43,243 nt of DNA, from NCBI GenBank assembly GCA_017512025.1, contig JAFWHH010000005.1, forward strand, positions 1-43,243. Reading direction: 5' to 3'. Below the pieces are notes generated by a model. That model was not told where the DNA came from. It searched no databases and worked only from the letters and a program-made list of their open reading frames with translations. This stretch comes from Clostridia bacterium. GTDB lineage: Bacteria; Bacillota; Clostridia; TANB77; CAG-508. Positions 16,528-26,162 of this stretch are shown here, one piece after another (position 1 is the first letter of the stretch; every line of letters begins with the position of its first letter). The position numbers were made by a program, and so were the translations under genes.

Positions 16528-17091
16528 CTAATCTTCGTTTGTGAATAGCTGTTTAAAATTAATATTACCATTTTTAAATGAACATTCATCACTACCATCT
16601 ATTAGAATCTTGACTGCATTTATTTCTGTAAATTGTGTCATTGTATTAACAATTTGAGATATAGCCAAACCTTGTTTCTCCGTATCTTCGTCCATGTTAT
16701 TAATAAACTCTTTTGATAAATCAATAATTAAACACTCCCCATCCCTCTTTAGATTATTTATTCTTACATTATTTGGAATGCATGTATTAACTTCATTGTT
16801 ATTATTTATCAATCGGTTCAATGTAACTAAATATGGATTTTCCATTAATTCTTTCGAATCCACTTTATCAACAACCTCTTTAAGCTCATTACCATCTCCC
16901 ACGTAATATAAATACATCGTAGTTTCTCTTAATTGATTGTCTGTTATTTCTTCTTCTGGAACAATTTCATTATATACTGTTCCATCATCAATTTTCTTTA
17001 TATCAACATTTAATATCACTAAAAATACCAAGCTAATGCTGATGGTTGTTGTTATTAAAATAATTGCTATTTTCTTTGTTTTCTTATTCAT
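16528..17091 (-). CDS. GerMN-domain protein, membrane-anchored, sporulation/germination type
   Basis: The 187-aa product has an N-terminal membrane anchor (IAIILITTTISISLVFLVIL, about residues 8-27) and an extracytoplasmic GerMN domain from about residue 58 (MYLYYVGDGNEL ... CLIIDLSKEFIN ... ILIDGSDEC). GerM in Bacillus connects mother-cell and forespore membrane complexes during engulfment, and the domain is common in sporulating Clostridia. A strong AGGAGG precedes ATG 17091. It is a monocistronic minus-strand gene between the small gene and the activase-like gene. The domain call is firm; the specific role is inference. Confidence 0.82.
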   Translation of the reverse strand: MNKKTKKIAIILITTTISISLVFLVILNVDIKKIDDGTVYNEIVPEEEITDNQLRETTMYLYYVGDGNELKEVVDKVDSKELMENPYLVTLNRLINNNNEVNTCIPNNVRINNLKRDGECLIIDLSKEFINNMDEDTEKQGLAISQIVNTMTQFTEINAVKILIDGSDECSFKNGNINFKQLFTNED

Positions 17092-17179
17092 TTTTGACCT
17101 CCTAAATCATATTTGTACATACTATTATTTTTTTTTATTAAATATAACCAGAAAACCTTATTATTTCTAGCTCTTTTGT

Positions 17180-17208
17180 TTGACAAAATGGCCAAATCAA
17201 TATAAAAT
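17180..17208 (+). promoter_or_regulatory. Near-consensus promoter of the activase-like gene
   Basis: TTGACA (17180-17185) and TAAAAT (17203-17208), spacing 17, about 39 nt before ATG 17247. Confidence 0.8.
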
Positions 17209-17246
17209 ACATACTGGATTATATTAATTCCAAAAAGGAGAAAAAT

Positions 17247-20200
17247 ATGGAAAAAATCTTACACGTAGGACTTGATGTTGGATCAACTACAGTTAAAATC
17301 GTTGTACTTGATTCTGAACTTAATATTGTATATCAAAATTATGAAAGACATTTTTCTGATACAAAAAATACAGTATGTAATGTTTTAGAAAAATTAGAAG
17401 CAAGTTATCCTAACTCTAAATTTACAATTTCATTAACTGGATCTGGCGCAATGTCTGCAGCTAACTTTTTAAATCTACCATTTATCCAAGAAGTTATCTC
17501 TTGCAAAAAAGCTGTTGAGAAATATATTCCTCAAACAGACGTTGTAATTGAACTTGGTGGAGAAGATGCTAAAATTATATATTTTGATAAATTTATAGAG
17601 CAACGTATGAACGGAACTTGTGCTGGTGGTACAGGTGCATTTATTGACCAGATGGCATCTCTATTACATACAGATGCTGCTGGCTTAAATGAGTTATCTA
17701 AAAAACATACAACAATATATCCAATTGCTTCTAGATGTGGTGTATTTGCTAAGACTGATATTCAACCACTTCTTAACGAAGGAGCAGCTAAAGAGGATAT
17801 TGCTGTATCTGTATTTCAAGCAGTTGTTAATCAAACAATAAGTGGTCTTGCTTGTGGTAGACCAATAAAAGGAAATGTTGCATTTTTAGGAGGACCTTTA
17901 AATTATTTATCTGAATTAAGAGAAAGATTTATTGAGACTCTAAATTTAAAAGATGACGAAATAATATTACCTGAAGAAGCTCATCTGTTTGTTGCAAAAG
18001 GTGCAGCTATTAATTCAGTTGATAATAATCCAATTACTAACGAAGTATTAAAAAGCAAAATAACAGTTTTAAGAGAATCTCATGATTCAACTACTATACC
18101 TCTTGATCCATTATTTTCTATTGATGCTGATTATGATGAATTCAAAGAAAGACATAGTAAAGACTGTGTAAAAAAAGGAACACTTGAAAACTATGAGGGT
18201 GATTGTTTCGTTGGTATTGATGCCGGATCAACAACTACAAAACTAGTATTAATTGATAATGAAGGAAAACTTCTTTATTCATTATATGGCAATAACGAAG
18301 GTAACCCATTAAAGAGCGTAATGGAAATGCTTAAGAAATTATACTCCGTACTTCCAGAAAAAGCTGATATTAGATTTAGTGGTGTTACAGGTTATGGAGA
18401 GCAATTAATAAAAACAGCATTAAAAATTGATTTAAATGAAATAGAAACAATTGCACACTATACTGCAGCTAAAGAGTTTATGCCAAACGTAACAAGTATC
18501 GTTGACATCGGTGGTCAAGATATGAAATACATAAAAATAAAAAAAGGATCTATTGATAACATCATGCTTAATGAAGCATGTTCATCTGGATGTGGCTCCT
18601 TTATTGAAACTTTTGCAAAGAGCTTAAATCTTTCAATTGAAGAATTCGTACAAGCTGCTATAGAGGCAAGAAAACCTGTTGACTTAGGTTCAAGATGTAC
18701 TGTTTTTATGAACTCAAAAATTAAACAAGCACAAAAAGAAGGATACTCTGTTGGAGATATATCTGCAGGACTTTCTTATTCGGTAATAAAAAATGCTATT
18801 CAAAAGGTTATGAAAATAAGAGACGTAAGTACTCTCGGAAATTCAATAGTTGTACAAGGTGGTACATTCTATAATGATGCAGTACTTAGAGCTTTTGAAT
18901 TAATCGTTGGAAAGAATGTTATTAGACCAGATATTGCAGGATTAATGGGTGCATTTGGTGCTGCATTACTTGCAAAACAACAATTCGAAGCAAATCTAGA
19001 TATGGAATATCATTCTACAATTCTAGACGCCGAAGGTATTGATAAATTAGAAGTAACAACTTCACATGTTCGTTGCCAAAATTGTGAAAACCATTGTTTA
19101 TTAACTATAAATAAATTTAATGATGGTAGCAGATATATTTCTGGTAATAGATGTGAAAGAGGAGCTGGAGTAACTCAAAAGAAGACTGAGCTACCTAACT
19201 TAATAAAATATAAATATGACAGACTATTTAATTACATACCTCTTACAGAGGCATATGCTAAAAGAGGAACAATTGGAATTCCAAGAGTTTTGAACATGTA
19301 CGAGGATTACCCATTCTGGTTCACATTCTTAACTAACCTTGGATTTAGAGTTATATTATCAGAAAAAAGTAATAGAAAAACATACGAGAAAGGTATTGAA
19401 TCAATGCCATCTGAGTCAGTATGTTTCCCTGCTAAATTATCTCATGGTCATATTATGAGTTTAATAGAGCAAGGTGTAAACAAGATATTCTATCCTTGTA
19501 TTCCATATTCAAGAAAAGAATATAAAGAAGCTGATAATCACTATAACTGTCCAATAGTTATTTCATATTCTGAGGTTTTAAAGAATAATGTTGAAGATTT
19601 AAAGAACAAAGATATCGAATTCTTAAATCCATTCCTACCTTTTGAACCAAAGAAATTAGCAAAAACTATTATGGAATTACCTGAATTCAAACAATATAAC
19701 TTCACTAAAAAAGAATTAGTAACTGCAGCTAAGATGGCAGAAATGGAGTATCAAAGATTTAAATCTGATATACGAGCAAAAGGAGAAGAAACATTAAAAT
19801 ATCTTGAAGAAAATAATCTAAAAGGTATAGTTGTTGCTGGTAGACCATACCATGCTGATCCTGAAGTAAATCACGGAATTGATACATTAATTACAAGTTT
19901 AGGATTAAGTGTGTTAACTGAAGACAGCGTATGTCACTTAACAACAGCTAAGAGACCACTTAGAGTTGTAGATCAATGGACATTCCATGCGCGTTTATAT
20001 GCTGCATCTGATTTAGTTGGTAAAAAAGACTATTTAGAGCTTGTACAATTAAATTCATTTGGATGCGGTGTAGATGCTGTCACAACAGACCAGGTTGAAG
20101 AAATATTATCAAGCTATGGTAAGATGTATACCTTAATTAAAATAGACGAAATAAACAATCTAGGAGCTGTTAGAATACGTCTACGTTCTCTTCTTGCAAG

Positions 20201-21509
20201 TATGAATAAGAGAATTGATCAGCAACGCGAAGAAGGCTCTGGTGATTATGGCATAAAGAAAATTCCTTACACAAAGGAAATGAATAAAGAATATACAATT
20301 CTTATTCCTCAAATGGCACCAATTCATTTTGAATTAATTGAGGCAGCTGCTAAAGCATCTGGATATAGAGTTGAATTGTTAAAAGAATGTACAAATAAAA
20401 CTGTAGAAACAGGTTTAAAATATGTTAATAATGATGCATGTTATCCATCTATACTTACAACTGGTCAATTTATTGAAGCTCTGCAATCTGGTAAGTACGA
20501 TGTAAATAAAACAGCTATAGTAATGTCACAAACAGGTGGTGGATGTCGTGCTACAAACTACATAGGATTTATTAGAAAAGCTCTTAAAGATGCTGGATTT
20601 TCTCAAGTACCAGTTATATCATTCAACGTTGTTGGTATGGAAAAGAATCCAGGTTTCAAATTAACACTTGGATTTATTGAGAGATTATTTAAAGCAATTG
20701 TACTTGGAGATTTAATTCAAAAATTACTTGCTAAAAATAGAGCTTATGAAGTAAATAAAGGCGAAACAGAGAAACTATATTACGAATGGCTTGAGAAGTG
20801 TAAAGCCATAGTTACTAAATCTTCAATGAAGGAAATGAAAAATTTCATTTTTGAGATGGTTGATCGTTTTGATCAAATTGAAGTTGATATGTCTACACAA
20901 AAACCTAAGGTAGGTATTGTTGGAGAAGTATTAATTAAATATCATCCATTTGGAAATAACTATGTTGCTAATAAACTCGAACAAGAAGGTGCTGAAGTTA
21001 TTCTTCCAGACTTTATGGGATTCATAAAATTTATTGCAACACATAAAATTACATTTAATCAATTAATTAAAACAGGTGCTTTAAAAGCAAGTGTATTTAA
21101 ATATGCAATTAAATTAATGGACTTATTAGAAAAGAGTTCAATCGAAGCTTTATCAAAATCTAAAAAAGGATATTTACTACCATGTAATATCTGGGAACTA
21201 GAAGATAAAGTAAAGGATATTCTATCTATCGGCAACCAAACTGGTGAAGGATGGTTCTTGACAGCAGAAATGATTGAATATATAGAACATGGAATAACAA
21301 ATATTGTTTGTGTTCAACCATTCGCATGTCTACCAAATCACGTTGTTGGTAAAGGTGTTATAAAAACAATTAGAAGTAAATATCCAAATGCGAATATTGC
21401 TCCTATTGATTATGACCCTGGTGCAAGTGAAGCAAATCAAACAAACAGATTAAAACTTTTAATGACAGTTGCACAAGATAATTTAGATAGACAAAATAAG
21501 AAAATTTAA
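17247..21509 (+). CDS. Giant 2-hydroxyacyl-CoA dehydratase activase-like protein (BadF/BadG ATPases plus DUF2229)
   Basis: The 1420-aa protein has two tandem BadF/BadG/BcrA/BcrD ATPase modules. The first is at about 1-270, with GLDVGSTTVKIVVLD and the iron-sulfur ligand region GTCAGGTGAF. The second is at about 320-590, with GIDAGSTTTKLVLID and EACSSGCGSF. A DUF2229-like domain follows at about 630-870 (GTIGIPRVLNMYEDYPFW), then a C-terminal HgdB-like region with cysteine motifs such as GGGCRATNYIG and CVQPFACLPNHV. True activases use ATP to push an electron into 2-hydroxyacyl-CoA dehydratase; the substrate of this long form is unknown, and no separate dehydratase genes are nearby. It has its own promoter and terminator. 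ATG 17247 follows AAGGAG. Confidence 0.9.
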   Translation: MEKILHVGLDVGSTTVKIVVLDSELNIVYQNYERHFSDTKNTVCNVLEKLEASYPNSKFTISLTGSGAMSAANFLNLPFIQEVISCKKAVEKYIPQTDVVIELGGEDAKIIYFDKFIEQRMNGTCAGGTGAFIDQMASLLHTDAAGLNELSKKHTTIYPIASRCGVFAKTDIQPLLNEGAAKEDIAVSVFQAVVNQTISGLACGRPIKGNVAFLGGPLNYLSELRERFIETLNLKDDEIILPEEAHLFVAKGAAINSVDNNPITNEVLKSKITVLRESHDSTTIPLDPLFSIDADYDEFKERHSKDCVKKGTLENYEGDCFVGIDAGSTTTKLVLIDNEGKLLYSLYGNNEGNPLKSVMEMLKKLYSVLPEKADIRFSGVTGYGEQLIKTALKIDLNEIETIAHYTAAKEFMPNVTSIVDIGGQDMKYIKIKKGSIDNIMLNEACSSGCGSFIETFAKSLNLSIEEFVQAAIEARKPVDLGSRCTVFMNSKIKQAQKEGYSVGDISAGLSYSVIKNAIQKVMKIRDVSTLGNSIVVQGGTFYNDAVLRAFELIVGKNVIRPDIAGLMGAFGAALLAKQQFEANLDMEYHSTILDAEGIDKLEVTTSHVRCQNCENHCLLTINKFNDGSRYISGNRCERGAGVTQKKTELPNLIKYKYDRLFNYIPLTEAYAKRGTIGIPRVLNMYEDYPFWFTFLTNLGFRVILSEKSNRKTYEKGIESMPSESVCFPAKLSHGHIMSLIEQGVNKIFYPCIPYSRKEYKEADNHYNCPIVISYSEVLKNNVEDLKNKDIEFLNPFLPFEPKKLAKTIMELPEFKQYNFTKKELVTAAKMAEMEYQRFKSDIRAKGEETLKYLEENNLKGIVVAGRPYHADPEVNHGIDTLITSLGLSVLTEDSVCHLTTAKRPLRVVDQWTFHARLYAASDLVGKKDYLELVQLNSFGCGVDAVTTDQVEEILSSYGKMYTLIKIDEINNLGAVRIRLRSLLASMNKRIDQQREEGSGDYGIKKIPYTKEMNKEYTILIPQMAPIHFELIEAAAKASGYRVELLKECTNKTVETGLKYVNNDACYPSILTTGQFIEALQSGKYDVNKTAIVMSQTGGGCRATNYIGFIRKALKDAGFSQVPVISFNVVGMEKNPGFKLTLGFIERLFKAIVLGDLIQKLLAKNRAYEVNKGETEKLYYEWLEKCKAIVTKSSMKEMKNFIFEMVDRFDQIEVDMSTQKPKVGIVGEVLIKYHPFGNNYVANKLEQEGAEVILPDFMGFIKFIATHKITFNQLIKTGALKASVFKYAIKLMDLLEKSSIEALSKSKKGYLLPCNIWELEDKVKDILSIGNQTGEGWFLTAEMIEYIEHGITNIVCVQPFACLPNHVVGKGVIKTIRSKYPNANIAPIDYDPGASEANQTNRLKLLMTVAQDNLDRQNKKI

Positions 21510-21516
21510 CAAATAA

Positions 21517-21553
21517 AATCCACAGTTTAATAACAAACTGTGGATTATTTTTT
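21517..21553. terminator. Bidirectional terminator between the activase gene and parB
   Basis: Perfect 12-bp stem 21517-21528 / 21535-21546 with a 6-nt loop and a T run after it. It separates two convergent genes. Confidence 0.92.
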
Positions 21554-22451
21554 ATTTATCTAATAATTCTAAAATTCTTTCTAGATCATCATTAGAAACA
21601 TATTCAATTATAATTTTTCCTTTTTTCTTTCCTGCATCTAATTTAACTTTAGTACCAAAGAAACCTTGAAATCTGTTTTCAATATCTCTATATATTGCTT
21701 CATATTGTTTATTGCCATATTGAGTTTGTGTTTTAGCGTTTCTTTTATTCTTTGCTTTTCTTTCAATTTCTCTAACTGAATCACCATTTTCAATTATTTG
21801 CATAGCCATTGCATATTGCTTATCACCATCTTCATAACTCATAAGTGATCTACAATGACCTTCAGTTAATTTTCCAGCTAAAGTTAAATCAATTACTCTT
21901 GGGTCAAGATTTAAAAGTCTAACACAGTTAGCTAATGCACTTCTGCTTATTCCAATTGTTTCTGCTAATTGTTGTTGTGTTAATCCATATTCATCCATTA
22001 ATGTTCTAAAGCTTCTTGCTTTTTCAATTGGATTTAAGTCTTCTCTTTGAATATTTTCTATTAAAGCAATTTCTTTATTTTGTCTTTCTTCATCATTTCT
22101 GATAATACAAGGCATTTCTGTTAGTCCTGCTTTTTTAGAAGCTCTCCATCTTCTTTCCCCTGCTATTATCTCATAGAAATTATCTTTTTTTGTTACAATT
22201 ATCGGTTGAATTACACCATATTTTTTTATTGACTCAGATAACTCATCAATACTTTCATTATTAAAAGTTCTTCTTGGTTGATCTTTATTAGGTTCTATTT
22301 CAGAGATTTTAATTTTGTGTATTATTTCTGAATCATCAATTTTCTCAGCAGTATTAACAATATTATTGTTATCATTCTCAATCTCATCTAATGAGTCTAC
22401 ACTGAATAATGCATTAAGGCCTCTGCCTAATCCTGTCTTTTTATTATTCAT
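21552..22451 (-). CDS. parB: Chromosome-partitioning protein ParB/Spo0J
   Basis: The 299-aa protein binds parS sites and spreads as a CTP-dependent clamp to organise the origin region. It shows the N-terminal NKKTGLGRGLNALF, the ParB N-domain with DQPRRTF, the CTP/arginine motif GERRWRASKKAG, and a helix-turn-helix with LTQQQLAETIGISRSALANC. The C-terminal dimerisation region is intact. It follows parA by 23 nt on the same strand, ending at a bidirectional terminator. No canonical parS was found by eye in this window. Confidence 0.96.
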   Translation of the reverse strand: MNNKKTGLGRGLNALFSVDSLDEIENDNNNIVNTAEKIDDSEIIHKIKISEIEPNKDQPRRTFNNESIDELSESIKKYGVIQPIIVTKKDNFYEIIAGERRWRASKKAGLTEMPCIIRNDEERQNKEIALIENIQREDLNPIEKARSFRTLMDEYGLTQQQLAETIGISRSALANCVRLLNLDPRVIDLTLAGKLTEGHCRSLMSYEDGDKQYAMAMQIIENGDSVREIERKAKNKRNAKTQTQYGNKQYEAIYRDIENRFQGFFGTKVKLDAGKKKGKIIIEYVSNDDLERILELLDK

Positions 22452-22474
22452 AAATTTTCCTCCTTAAAATAAAC

Positions 22475-23251
22475 CTATTTTTTTGGTGTACTTTCATTTT
22501 TCTTAATAAATTCTTTTACAAATTTATCGTAGCATCTAGATCCTTTTGATCTAGCATCATACATACAAATTGGCATTCCATAACTTGGTGCTTCGCTTAA
22601 TTTAACATTTCTCGGAATTATTGCTTTGTATACTCTATCTTCAAAATAATTTTTAACTTCCTTAGCAACTTGACTTGATAAATTTGTTCTTGCATCATAC
22701 ATTGTTAATAATGCGCCTTCAATTGTAATTGCTTTATTTAGTCTTTTCTTTACTAGATTAATTGTATTTATTAATTGTCCTAATCCCTCTAATGCATAAT
22801 ACTCACATTGAACTGGAATTAATACACTATCAGATGCTGTAAAAGCATTTAATGTAACTAGACCTAAAGATGGTGGACAATCAATTATTATGTATTCGTA
22901 ATTGTCTTTAATTTTTTCTAGTTTGTTTTTTAATCTAAACTCTCTTGACTCCTCTGAAACTAATTGTACTTCTGCACCAGCTAAATTTATATTAGATGGA
23001 CAAATATCTAAATTATCCATTTCAGTTGTTACAATTGTTTGTTCCATTTCAATTTCATCTACTAATACGTCATATACAGAATAATTAACGTTTTTATCTA
23101 CCCCAACACCACTTGTTGCATTTCCTTGAGGATCTGTATCTATTAGTAGAACTTTTTTACCTTTTTTTGCAAGTAATGCACTTAAATTTACGGCTGTAGT
23201 TGTTTTACCAACTCCACCTTTTTGATTTGCTACTGATATTACCTTTCCCAA
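22475..23251 (-). CDS. parA: Chromosome-partitioning ATPase ParA/Soj
   Basis: The 258-aa ATPase has a complete deviant Walker A (NQKGGVGKTTTAVNL), the Walker A' region VLLIDTDPQGNATSG, and Walker B IIIDCPPSLG. With ParB it drives origin segregation and can affect initiation through DnaA. I choose TTG 23251 as the start: GGAGG at 23259-23263 is 7 nt upstream, and the protein then begins LGKVISVANQKGG as the family does. The ATG at 23287 is an unlikely start, because the promoter at 23293-23321 would place the transcript start at about that base. It is followed by parB. Confidence 0.94.
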   Translation of the reverse strand: MGKVISVANQKGGVGKTTTAVNLSALLAKKGKKVLLIDTDPQGNATSGVGVDKNVNYSVYDVLVDEIEMEQTIVTTEMDNLDICPSNINLAGAEVQLVSEESREFRLKNKLEKIKDNYEYIIIDCPPSLGLVTLNAFTASDSVLIPVQCEYYALEGLGQLINTINLVKKRLNKAITIEGALLTMYDARTNLSSQVAKEVKNYFEDRVYKAIIPRNVKLSEAPSYGMPICMYDARSKGSRCYDKFVKEFIKKNESTPKK

Positions 23252-23292
23252 AGTTCTACCTCCATTCTTATGTATTTCTTCTAACATGTTAT

Positions 23293-23321
23293 ATGATATA
23301 TAAATAATCTCATTCTGTCAA
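23293..23321 (-). promoter_or_regulatory. Promoter of parA-parB
   Basis: On the minus strand a perfect TTGACA (23316-23321) is 17 nt from TATCAT (23293-23298). The expected transcript start is near 23286. Confidence 0.75.
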
Positions 23322-23365
23322 GAATTAAAATCATGCTTTTCTTGTTTTTCCCTATGTTTTCAAGC

Positions 23366-23407
23366 GAAAAAAATCTTAAAATTTTTCACAAAATTTTAAG
23401 ATTTTTT
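23366..23407. terminator. Terminator of the mnmG-rsmG unit
   Basis: Perfect 15-bp A/T-rich stem 23371-23385 / 23390-23404 with a TCAC loop; the minus-strand side runs into a T tract. Confidence 0.85.
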
Positions 23408-23414
23408 ATACTAA

Positions 23415-24134
23415 TTATAATGGACTCTTTTTAGGTGTTCCTGCTTTTCTTGGATATATTTTATTAGTATGTTCCTTTTTTCCAAATACTAAAATATATC
23501 TTTCTCCGCTGTCCTCTGGTAATTGAATAATGTCCTTTTCCCTAGCTTCTGCGCCTAATTTATTGATTGCATTTTTAGCTTCTACAAGCTCTTGTTCTGC
23601 GTTACTACCTTTCATTGCGATAACACATCCATCGACCTTAGTATAAGGTACTAAATATTCAAGTAATATATTCAATGGTGCAACCGCTCTTGATATTGCA
23701 TAATCATACATTTCCCTATATTTCTTATCTTGTGCATAATCTTCTGCTCTACCGTGTATTATTTCTACATTTTCAAGACCTAGCTTATTAACAACTTCCT
23801 GTAAAAAGATAGTTCTCTTATTTAATGAATCTAACAATGTTATTTTATAATTATTATTAAATATTTTTAATGGTATCCCAGGGAAACCTGCTCCCGTACC
23901 TACATCAATTATTGATGAATCATCTTTAATATATTTTGCTGCTAAAATTGAATCTATAAAATGTTTCACGATAACTTCTTTAGGTTCTGTAATAGCAGTT
24001 AAATTAATTTTATCATTCCATTCAATTAATAAGTTCATATAATCGTAGAATTTCTTTATTTGATTTTCATTTATTTTTATATCAACTTTTTCGGCTTGTT
24101 TAACAAATTCATTTGAAAATTCTTCTATATTCAT
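23415..24134 (-). CDS. rsmG: 16S rRNA (guanine527-N7)-methyltransferase RsmG
   Basis: The 239-aa enzyme methylates N7 of G527 in 16S rRNA, a modification linked to streptomycin sensitivity. The SAM-binding motif SSIIDVGTGAGFPGIPLKI and the GRAEDYAQD segment are intact, and the final KKEHTNKIYPRKAGTPKKSPL tail is typical of the Firmicute proteins. The start is ATG 24134, 6 nt behind GGAG; the longest frame (24146) would begin with the ribosome site. It is 15 nt behind mnmG, the usual mnmG-rsmG operon pair. Confidence 0.96.
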   Translation of the reverse strand: MNIEEFSNEFVKQAEKVDIKINENQIKKFYDYMNLLIEWNDKINLTAITEPKEVIVKHFIDSILAAKYIKDDSSIIDVGTGAGFPGIPLKIFNNNYKITLLDSLNKRTIFLQEVVNKLGLENVEIIHGRAEDYAQDKKYREMYDYAISRAVAPLNILLEYLVPYTKVDGCVIAMKGSNAEQELVEAKNAINKLGAEAREKDIIQLPEDSGERYILVFGKKEHTNKIYPRKAGTPKKSPL

Positions 24135-24149
24135 ATAACACTCCATTTA

Positions 24150-26027
24150 TTATTTTCTTTTTTGTTGTTCAAGATAAATAAGTAGTACAGATACATCTGC
24201 TGGTGATACACCAGATATTCTTGATGCTTGTCCAATTGATTGTGGTTTAACTTTGTTTAGTTTTTGTCTAGCTTCAATTCTTAATCCTTTGATATCATCA
24301 TAATTAATATCTTCAGATAAATGTTTATCTTCTAACTTTTTAAACTTCTCAACTTGGTCTTCTTGCATTCTTATATACCCTTCATACTTAACTTGTATTT
24401 CAACTTCTTGGGCTTCTGCTTTAGTTAGTGATGGTCTATCATTATCTATTTCTAAAAGTGCCTTATAATTCAATTCTGTACGTTTTAATAAATCAGCCAA
24501 CTTAACTCCAGCTGTTATTCTTGATGAGCCATATCTTTCCAAAAATTCATTAACCTTGTCTGTAGGTTTTATTGTAAGCTTCTTAATTCTATCGATCTCT
24601 TTCTCAACATTCTTTTTCTTTTCTAAGAATTTATTATATCTTTCATCTGATATAAGTCCAACTTCATGTCCAATCTCAGTTAATCTCAAGTCTGCATTAT
24701 CTTGTCTTAAAAGAAGTCTGTATTCAGCTCTTGATGTCATCATTCTATATGGTTCGTTAGTACCTTTAGTTACGATATCATCAATTAAAACACCAATATA
24801 AGCTTGTGATCTATCTAATATAACAGGTTCTTTTCCTTTAAGTTTTTGAGTAGCATTTATACCTGCTATTAATCCTTGTGATGCAGCTTCTTCGTATCCT
24901 GAAGTACCGTTAGTTTGACCTGCAAAGAATAAGTTTTCTATTTTCTTGTATTCAAGAGATAGCTTTAGATCTGCTGGATCAATACAATCATACTCAATAG
25001 CATATGCAGGTCTTGTAAATTCAGCATTTTCTAATCCTGGTAGTGTTCTATACATTGCTATTTGAACATCCTCAGGAAGTGATGAGCTCATACCTTGAAC
25101 ATACATTTCATCAGTATTTTCACCCATTGGTTCGATAAATACTTGATGTCTTTCTTTGTCTGCAAATCTTACAACTTTATCTTCTATAGAAGGACAATAT
25201 CTTGGTCCTGTTCCTTTGATTTCGCCGCCATACAATGGTGATCTATGAAGGTTTGCTCTTATTATTTCATGTGTTTTTTCATTAGTATATGTTAGATAAC
25301 AAGGTAATTGTTCCTTATTTTCGTCTATTTCATCTTCTAATGAAAAAGCTTCTATATCCTTTTCCCCTTCTTGTATCTCCATCTTAGAGAAGTCAATACT
25401 TTTCCTATTAATTCTAGCTGGTGTACCTGTTTTAAATCTTACTAAATTAACACCTAAATTTTTTAAACATTCTGACAATCTATTCGCTGGGAATACTCCA
25501 TCAGGGCCACTCTCAAAAGAGTTCTCTCCTATGAATATTTTTCCTTTTAAATATGTACCAGTAGCAACAATAATTGCATCTACATCATATATTGCACCTA
25601 TATTTGTTTCTATTGATTTTACTTTATTATCTTCAAGAGTTATATTAACAATTTCTGCTTGTTTAATAAATAAGTTTTCTTGTCTTTCTAACGTATGTTT
25701 CATTTCAGCTTGATATTTTTTTCTATCTGCTTGTGCCCTTAGTGAATAAACAGCTGGCCCTTTGGATGTGTTTAACATCTTTATTTGAATATAGCTTTTA
25801 TCTATATTTCTTCCCATTTCTCCACCTAAGCAATCTATTTCTCTAACTAAATGCCCTTTAGAGCTTCCTCCTATGTGTGGGTTACATGGCATATTAGCAA
25901 CAGCTTCAAGGCTAATTGAAAACATGAGTGTTTTCATACCAAGTCTTGCAGCAGCAAGTGCAGCTTCACAACCAGCATGTCCTGCACCTATAACAGCTAT
26001 GTCATATTTTCCTGCATAATAACTCAT
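24150..26027 (-). CDS. mnmG: tRNA uridine 5-carboxymethylaminomethyl modification enzyme MnmG (GidA)
   Basis: The 625-aa FAD enzyme works with MnmE to build the cmnm5 group on wobble U34 of several tRNAs. The FAD-binding [19 protein letters not shown] is near the N-terminus, followed by [25 protein letters not shown] without change and the insertion region [12 protein letters not shown]. The C-terminal helical part that contacts MnmE and tRNA is complete. I start at ATG 26027, right behind AGGAGG; the longer frame to 26057 would include the ribosome site. Two hairpins separate it from mnmE. Confidence 0.97.
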   Translation of the reverse strand: MSYYAGKYDIAVIGAGHAGCEAALAAARLGMKTLMFSISLEAVANMPCNPHIGGSSKGHLVREIDCLGGEMGRNIDKSYIQIKMLNTSKGPAVYSLRAQADRKKYQAEMKHTLERQENLFIKQAEIVNITLEDNKVKSIETNIGAIYDVDAIIVATGTYLKGKIFIGENSFESGPDGVFPANRLSECLKNLGVNLVRFKTGTPARINRKSIDFSKMEIQEGEKDIEAFSLEDEIDENKEQLPCYLTYTNEKTHEIIRANLHRSPLYGGEIKGTGPRYCPSIEDKVVRFADKERHQVFIEPMGENTDEMYVQGMSSSLPEDVQIAMYRTLPGLENAEFTRPAYAIEYDCIDPADLKLSLEYKKIENLFFAGQTNGTSGYEEAASQGLIAGINATQKLKGKEPVILDRSQAYIGVLIDDIVTKGTNEPYRMMTSRAEYRLLLRQDNADLRLTEIGHEVGLISDERYNKFLEKKKNVEKEIDRIKKLTIKPTDKVNEFLERYGSSRITAGVKLADLLKRTELNYKALLEIDNDRPSLTKAEAQEVEIQVKYEGYIRMQEDQVEKFKKLEDKHLSEDINYDDIKGLRIEARQKLNKVKPQSIGQASRISGVSPADVSVLLIYLEQQKRK

Positions 26028-26074
26028 TTTATTCCTCCTATTATTTCTATGTTTCATTTTTCATTTCATAACTT

Positions 26075-26146
26075 TGTTTCACAACACTTTTGTGTTTTTT
26101 GTGAAACAGAGTTTGAATGTCTTCCAAATTCGACATTTGGAAGACA
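26075..26146. repeat. Two tandem perfect hairpins between mnmE and mnmG
   Basis: Hairpin A pairs 26075-26084 with 26099-26108 (TGTTTCACAA/TTGTGAAACA) and has a small inner stem. Hairpin B pairs 26118-26129 with 26135-26146, 12 bp, 5-nt loop. Neither is followed on the minus strand by a good T run, so they look more like processing or pausing structures than simple terminators. Confidence 0.7.
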
Positions 26147-26162
26147 CCCCTTTTTCAAAATT

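Noticed and set aside
16368..16598. 76-aa minus-strand frame across the 47-codon gene and the end of the GerMN gene
   Set aside because: It is in a different frame from the clear GerMN gene, lacks a ribosome site and overlaps its C-terminus.
23252..23287. ATG start for parA at 23287
   Set aside because: The TTGACA/TATCAT promoter would start transcription at about this base, and the ribosome site at 23259-23263 points to TTG 23251.
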